This document shows positions 58,854 to 64,000 of a stretch of 64,000 bases of DNA, piece by piece. The position numbers and the translations under genes were made by a program. The number at the start of each line of letters is the position of its first letter. Position 1 is the first letter of the stretch. The stretch lies in assembly GCF_965363235.1 (NCBI RefSeq), contig NC_134839.1:111594517-111658516 (forward strand), written 5' to 3'. A model generated the notes under the pieces. The model had not been told where the DNA came from, made no database searches, and worked only from the letters and a program-made list of their open reading frames with translations. Source of the stretch: Mytilus galloprovincialis (lineage: Eukaryota > Mollusca > Bivalvia > Mytilida > Mytilidae).

Positions 58854-61528
58854 CACGGTGGGTATGGTTGTCCTGCGAGAGAATGTTCTGTTCTGGTGAT
58901 TCTGTCCTGACGGGTGCTGGTGATCAATGAAAAAATGTAAACAAAGACGAAAATGATGATTTTTGACGTTTTCACTCATAAAAAATAGAAGAAAACAGTT
59001 GAGATTTTTCAATTTTGCTTCTTATGGGTTCATATGTAAACCATTAAAAAGTTGACCCTCTAAACTGTTTCAGTAAGCGTAACACAAAAATGCTCATTTT
59101 CAGAAAATCTCGAACTGAAAAAATAAAACAAAAATGCTCATAGAGTCCGCTTTCTATACCGCAATCCACACGACAAAACTATTTTGTGAAAAAACATTGC
59201 AATTTATTAAAATTTAGCATTTTTTCAATTTATTCATGTCCTGATACTGTGCTGGTGGGTCCTGTCATTGTGCTGGTGGGTCTTGATACGGTGCTGGTGA
59301 TTTTGGATAAGAAGTTGCTCATATTTGAAACAAATGTTACAAAATCAATAAAATTGGGCAGATAATTATTGTCAATAGGATCTATGACTCCTATTTTAGC
59401 TCTTGTGCATCCATTTGGCTGTTTAATATGTGTTTTCAAATGATCGTTACTTGTATTACACAATTACATAACAGGGCAACCTCTTTCGTCCAATATCAGA
59501 TAACAATATATACTATCTGAAATAAAAATAGTTTTATTAAGATATTAAATGCCCCTTACATTGATGCTTCAACAATGATCAAAGCCCATGCTGCATAGAC
59601 ATGTTTGTTAGCGCTCCGCATACCCCTCCCCACTTACTCAACCCCCCCTCCATTTCCTCCTTCATTGTTACAGTGGTGTAGCAACACAACAATTTATCAC
59701 AAAAATAATAACATAAAGACACACATTATTGAACAACAAATGCTCACAGGTACTGAAAGCTAGTTCAAAGCCGCATTTTCAACTAATAGATAAACCATGT
59801 TCTCATATGCAAAAATCCAATCGTGTCGATTAAAAAAGTCTCAAAACTTAAGTTCACATTTTAATGTTTGATTAAGCAGAACTATAATTAAAAGTGTGCA
59901 GTGAATCTTGTGCGCACAATAGTTATTGTCATAATTATGTTTACATAAGACTTATAACGGAATTAAGAAGGTACCAAGAAATATTTTACAGTTCAATTTA
60001 ATGATCATGAATGGAAGGAAATGGTACGGAAGTTTACATAGGACAAAAAAAAATTGATAGTATTTTTTGGCGAAAGACTTAAACGCTTCTTTGCATTATA
60101 TAGTAAAACTCTTCTTTAAAAGCATGCAAAAAATAACTTTGATTGACTTGCTTGCTATGTTTGCTACAAGGATATTTTCAAACAATAGGTAGGCGGAGTT
60201 TCAATACATACTGGGATTTGATTGGACAAATACAAACTGACAGGAATTGAAGTTAATGTTTATTGTCCAAACATATTCTAGTATATAGTAAACTTTCGGT
60301 CTGTAGGACCAGGCTACTTCAAAAGGAGGGTACTTTACCTTACCTAACAATGACCTCACGGTTTAGCTAACAAGCTATTTTGGAATTTTGAAATGAAAAA
60401 GCTAAGAAATCTTAGTTTTGTTAGTGTGTACTAGGTTTTTGAAAAAAATACCTGATAACCCTTCAGACAAAAAAAAATGTTGAAAATATCTTACAGATAC
60501 AGCAAGTGATTCTTAATAGCTATAAGATACATTTTTCTTTTAAAATACAACTTTTAAATCTTACGGGAAACTATTCCAAGCTTAAAACTTTCACTGTAGC
60601 CTCGCATTAACTAATCCCCCATCCCCCCCTCCCCCGAAAAAAAAACCCAAAACCAGCAAACCCGCAATACTATTGTCATTCCTATAGTCAGCACTCAATT
60701 GTTCACAAACAAATGTGTTTAAAGCTGCTAAAGACATATGATTCAAACGCTCAGAAAGTCCTTTGTTCGATATTTTTGCTCTCCATTTTTATGCAAAACC
60801 TTTTACATTTTTATTTTATCGGTTATTGTTGAAGGTCGTACGATGACGTATGGTTGTTAACACATACTTTCTTTGGTTTCTTATGGAAATTTTTCCATTG
60901 ACAACAAACATACCACATCATCTGCATTATATAAGTATTGTATAAATTACAACGTATTTTGGTAATCTTGCAAAATGATCGTAATCCCGAAAATCGTTAA
61001 CATATTTTCTTATCTTAAAAGGGGCAAGAAGGGTTCCATCAACAGGCCAATAAATAAAATTACAGTTAATTTAAAAAAAAAAAAAAATAGGTGTATTTTT
61101 TCTCTCATAATAACAGTAAACAGATTCACAACAATGTCAATTTCAAGAAAGCAGACAACAGTTAATTAGTCAATAACAATGCAGCATCACTGATCTTGAA
61201 TATATGCTTGTTTTAACTAAAATATAAAGGCACAGAACCAGGACATTGGAGCACAGTACCAGGACCGTTTTTTTTATCACTAGCACAGCGTCAGGACAAT
61301 TCCGTTTAACGAACTTGTACGACTTTTGCAATATAATATTGTTGTAATATACTTTGCATAGTACTTATGACGCATCAGAGAAAAATTAAGCAACAAAACA
61401 GTCGTTTTATTGCCGTTCTGATACAATGTAAACAAACCCACCAGCACAGAATCAGGACCCACCAGCACCTGACAGGACCAAATCACCAGCACAGTACGTT
61501 CTCTCGCAGGACAACCATACCCACCGTG
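58854..61528. mobile_element. Transib/RAG-type TIR transposon, non-autonomous, in intron 1
   Basis: 2675 bp bounded by perfect 30-bp inverted repeats starting CACGGTGGGTATGGTTGTCC, with similarity over about 70 bp. ATAGT flanks both sides (58849-58853 and 61529-61533), an exact 5-bp target duplication. Subterminal copies of GTGCTGGTGGGTCCTG occur on both sides (about 59240-59300 and 61430-61490, inverted). A CAC start and a 5-bp duplication are characteristic of Transib elements and their RAG relatives, and CACGGTG resembles the RSS heptamer CACAGTG. No transposase frame was recognised, so it depends on a partner. The minus-strand frame at 59230-59463 runs into the subterminal repeats and may be a remnant or chance. 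Confidence 0.75.
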
Positions 61529-61710
61529 ATAGTGCAAATAAAATATTTGTTTTTATATGGAAAAGTTGAAAAACTGATAAAAAAACTACACATGTGGGTA
61601 TAAGTATAGTAACAGACAACTGCAATAACAATCTTTCACACGAATTGGAAACCATGCTTTTATTTTGAGTGTTTCACTTGTTCTTGGTCGAAAGTTACAA
61701 ATTTAGCATT

Positions 61711-61905
61711 AAAAATTAAAATCACACAAAAAACTGAACTCCAAGGAAAATTCCAAAAAGGAAAGTCCCCAATCAAATGGCAAAATCAAAAGTTCAAATA
61801 CATCAAACGAATGGATAACAACTGTCATATTCCTGACTTGGTACAGGCATTTTCTTATGTAGAAAATGGTGGATTGAACCTGGTTTGATAGCTAGCTAAA
61901 ACGTC
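61711..61905 (-). repeat. R2 interspersed repeat, minus strand, in intron 1
   Basis: Inverted R2 copy (AAATCACACAAAAAACTGAA, GACTTGGTACAGGCATTTTC, AAAATGGTGGATTGAACCTG). Confidence 0.7.
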
Positions 61906-62250
61906 TTTTGCTATGATAAAGATATAATAATTAATCAAACTTTTTCTGTTTTCATGTTCTAAAGTTTGCGTTTTCCGGTGCATTTTTGCGGCCATGTATA
62001 TTATCGGATGTATTTGGTAATGTTGATTACTGTGTAACATGCATGATGGTGCTCTTTGAGTGTCTACTGTCAAAGTAAAGAGAAATCTATAACATTGATG
62101 TTAATTATAATTAATATCATATCTTATGTTAGTCGACAGGAATGTTTCGTTATAAAATATTACATACATAAATCATTCCCAGTTACTGTATCTTGTAAAT
62201 TGCCTTATATATTTGTTCATTCTTATCATGAACAATTATACAAATTTCAG

Positions 62251-62695
62251 GTTAGTTTAACAAGTACACTGGCAAATAAGAAGTGCCATTCAAGACTTGG
62301 ATATCATGACCCTGCAACATTTGATTTATACTCATGTGCATGGTGTTATGACTTTCTCTTCTCTGTAGATGGGAAATCATTAAGCGCCAACATCCATGAA
62401 CCATACCTCCGAGAAAGAGATCAAACGATAGCCGATAATTATATAGTACCAGATATAACAGACAACGGCAATTTTAGTCGTATTTGCTCAACATTAACAA
62501 ACGACGAATGCAAACGGTGGCATGCTTGCTGTATAAATGCACATGATTGTTGTGGAAGGCAGCTCTCTGCACCACCTGTAACAAACGGAACATGTGCTAG
62601 AACTTGGGATGGGTGGGGTTGTTGGGACGATACCCCACCTAGTACGTCTGTTTACCTTTCTTGTCCAGCATATATATCATTTTCTATTCCAACAA
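62251..62695 (+). CDS. Secretin-family GPCR, exon with Cys-rich ectodomain and HRM start
   Basis: 445 bp between the acceptor ACAAATTTCAG and the donor GTAAGT (62696). It encodes 148 residues: VSLTSTLANKKCHSRLGYHD, a first part with SCAWCYDF, then CSTLTNDECKRWHACCINA, HDCCGRQL and the start of the hormone-receptor domain CARTWDGWGCWDDTPPSTSV followed by YLSCPAYISFSIP. RTWDGWxCWDDTP is the hallmark of HRM domains, which bind peptide hormones in family-B1 receptors. The open frame runs further left, but that part lies before the acceptor and is not coding. Residues after PT come from read-through into the intron. Confidence 0.8.
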
Positions 62696-63257
62696 GTAAG
62701 TTCTCTTGTTATATTTTATATATTAACTCTGAAAATCTTATGTCATATTCATAGCGTAATCATTTAGTTTTTCTCGTAAATAGAAGATAACTGCTATAAA
62801 TAGTATGTAATGTTGCTTCATCGAAATTGTGTTTTATAGAAACAACTGTGATGGTACAAAGCTACAATATAAAACAAGACAGCATGTATTATCTATAAAC
62901 TATATAAAAATATTTAAACAGTATGTTTTTTTTTTTTTTTTTAATTTTCCCTGTAAACATCAAAACATTTACACTTGCGTAGCTCTTAATTATTAATGCG
63001 TATAAGATTCATCGACAAAAACACTAATAAGTTCAGCATACGGAACTATCATTCATAATTCTATTTTGTTGTTCGGTCAGCTGCTGATTATTTTTTTTCT
63101 ATATTTGAAAACTTTAAGATATGTGAAATACATCTGGCCTTTATTTAAACACTTGTAATACTTGCACTATTTTATATCAAATACTTCAAATGACAAATTT
63201 TGAACCGTGTGAATTCATTATTTATAGTTAATTTCAAATCACAATCATTTATTTCAG

Positions 63258-63349
63258 TACAAGCTGAGAAGACATGTGCATCTGATGGTACATGGCAAAT
63301 ACGAGATGGACAACCCTGGACCAATTATCAACCTTGTTTGAACTTTCAT
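63258..63349 (+). CDS. Secretin-family GPCR, exon completing the HRM domain
   Basis: 92 bp between the acceptor TTTATTTCAG and the donor GTAAGT (63350). Joined in phase (A|TA) to the previous exon it reads IQAEKTCASDGTWQIRDGQ, then PWTNYQPCLNFH. C-x-x-DGxW and WTNYxxC are the last cysteines and tryptophans expected of an HRM domain. The seven-transmembrane segment should follow right of the window. The receptor subtype (calcitonin-, PDF- or CRF-like) cannot be told from this part. Confidence 0.8.
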
Positions 63350-63417
63350 GTAAGTTAAACTTGTACGTTGTAACTTCATTGGTTACTTGTCTATGGAATG
63401 TCAATATATTATGATTT

Positions 63418-63452
63418 TCGAACAGCGGTATACTACTGTTGCCTTTATGTAA
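63418..63452 (+). repeat. R1 terminal fragment
   Basis: CGAACAGCGGTATACTACTG followed by TTGCCTTTA is the very end of R1. Confidence 0.65.
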
Positions 63453-63519
63453 AATATTATTAGTATTTTTTTTTATCATCGGCGACAGTGTTGAAATTAT
63501 CTTCATTTGATACTTAGTA

Positions 63520-63645
63520 TCTTTTTGTGGGGATCCTGTTGCTTAGTCTTTAGTTTTCTATGTTTGTTTCGTATTTTATAGTTTCTTTCTTTGTCATGGC
63601 GTTGACGGTGTGAATGTTCTTTGGGGTCTTTCCCCTCTTTTTATT
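63520..63645 (+). mobile_element. Penelope-like tail fragment
   Basis: Decayed match to the PLE 3' tail: GTTGCTTAGTCTTTAGTTTT, CATGGCGTTGACGG and TTCCCCTCTTTT, lying in the intron after the HRM exon. Confidence 0.55.
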
Positions 63646-64000
63646 GATAAAACAACCCCAAGAGAAGTCAAATGGTGGCATGCCCATCTTCCTACTTAAA
63701 TCATGTACAGTATCATAGCAACTGTCATTTACGTCAAATTTCTGAATTTCGTTGTTTCAAAAATGTTAATAGATAAAATGTAAACACTGCAGTTATTCAT
63801 AAAATGGCAATCATACAACTTCTATTTTTTTTTTTTATTCCTTTTAATATTTATTGTCATTCTGCCTGACTTAATAGAAACTTTCTAGATAAATATCATT
63901 GACACAGATACAAAAAAATTCTTCATTGACACAATAAAATGTACATTCATTCAAACATATGGTTTTGTTCACATCGCTTGATGTTGTTATGTAAATGTTC

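Noticed and set aside
58854-61528. CACTA-type or Chapaev transposon because of the CAC start
   Set aside because: The flanking duplication is exactly 5 bp. CACTA elements make 2-3 bp and Chapaev 4 bp, so Transib/RAG-type fits better.
62056-62250. Upstream part of the frame at 62056-62754 as coding
   Set aside because: It lies before a good splice acceptor (62241-62250) and lacks any domain; the signal-peptide exon at 58374 fits in phase instead.
62515-62565. CCINAHDCC read as a phospholipase A2 active site
   Set aside because: No calcium loop or other PLA2 motif is present, and the following RTWDGWGCWDDTP with the next exon is a clear HRM domain.

Overview
The window is AT-rich, intron-rich, repeat-dense animal DNA. 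Repeat families, permuted Penelope-like retroelements, hammerhead-bearing repeats and one spliced secretin-family receptor gene all fit a bivalve mollusc, most likely a Mytilus-type mussel. That assignment rests on my recognition of repeat and protein families, not on a search. Nothing bacterial, no CRISPR, and no rRNA or tRNA gene was seen.

Layout. 1-26800 is gene-poor and packed with old elements: hammerhead-ribozyme repeats, a 953-bp terminal-inverted-repeat (TIR) transposon (1699-2651) with a 112-bp MITE relative (8442-8553), a local tandem duplication (3517-6140) whose copies carry different later insertions, many Penelope-like fragments on both strands (best copies near 10790-13214 and 22669-23895), a LINE 3' end (21913-22545), and two interspersed families called R1 and R2 here.

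26801-43560 is the centrepiece. It is a near-perfect tandem array in the order A-B-A-B-A-B-A-B-A. A is a 459-bp module bounded by 22-bp inverted repeats beginning GGTTACAATTGCGCAATT. B is 3616 bp and carries two convergent genes: a 128-aa endonuclease with the whole His-Cys box pattern of the homing endonuclease I-PpoI (plus strand), and a spliced Mutator-like DDE transposase whose main exon gives 573 aa (minus strand). The array starts and ends exactly at the A inverted repeats and is flanked by a 4-bp direct repeat ATAC. The arrangement looks like a DNA transposon with LTR-like direct terminal modules: each gene reads away from an A module that could supply its promoter, the transposase would act on the A ends, and the endonuclease could cut DNA to help spread or recombination. 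I do not know a described element with this combination.

43565-58373 is again non-coding with hammerhead repeats (including direct pairs 183 and 355 bp apart), microsatellites and R1/R2 copies. 58374-63349 and beyond is the one recognisable host gene: a signal-peptide exon, a long intron, then two exons encoding a cysteine-rich ectodomain with a hormone-receptor (HRM) domain of a secretin-family GPCR. Its seven-transmembrane part would lie right of the window. The first intron carries a 2675-bp element with CACGGTG termini and a 5-bp target duplication (ATAGT), the hallmark of Transib/RAG-type transposons.
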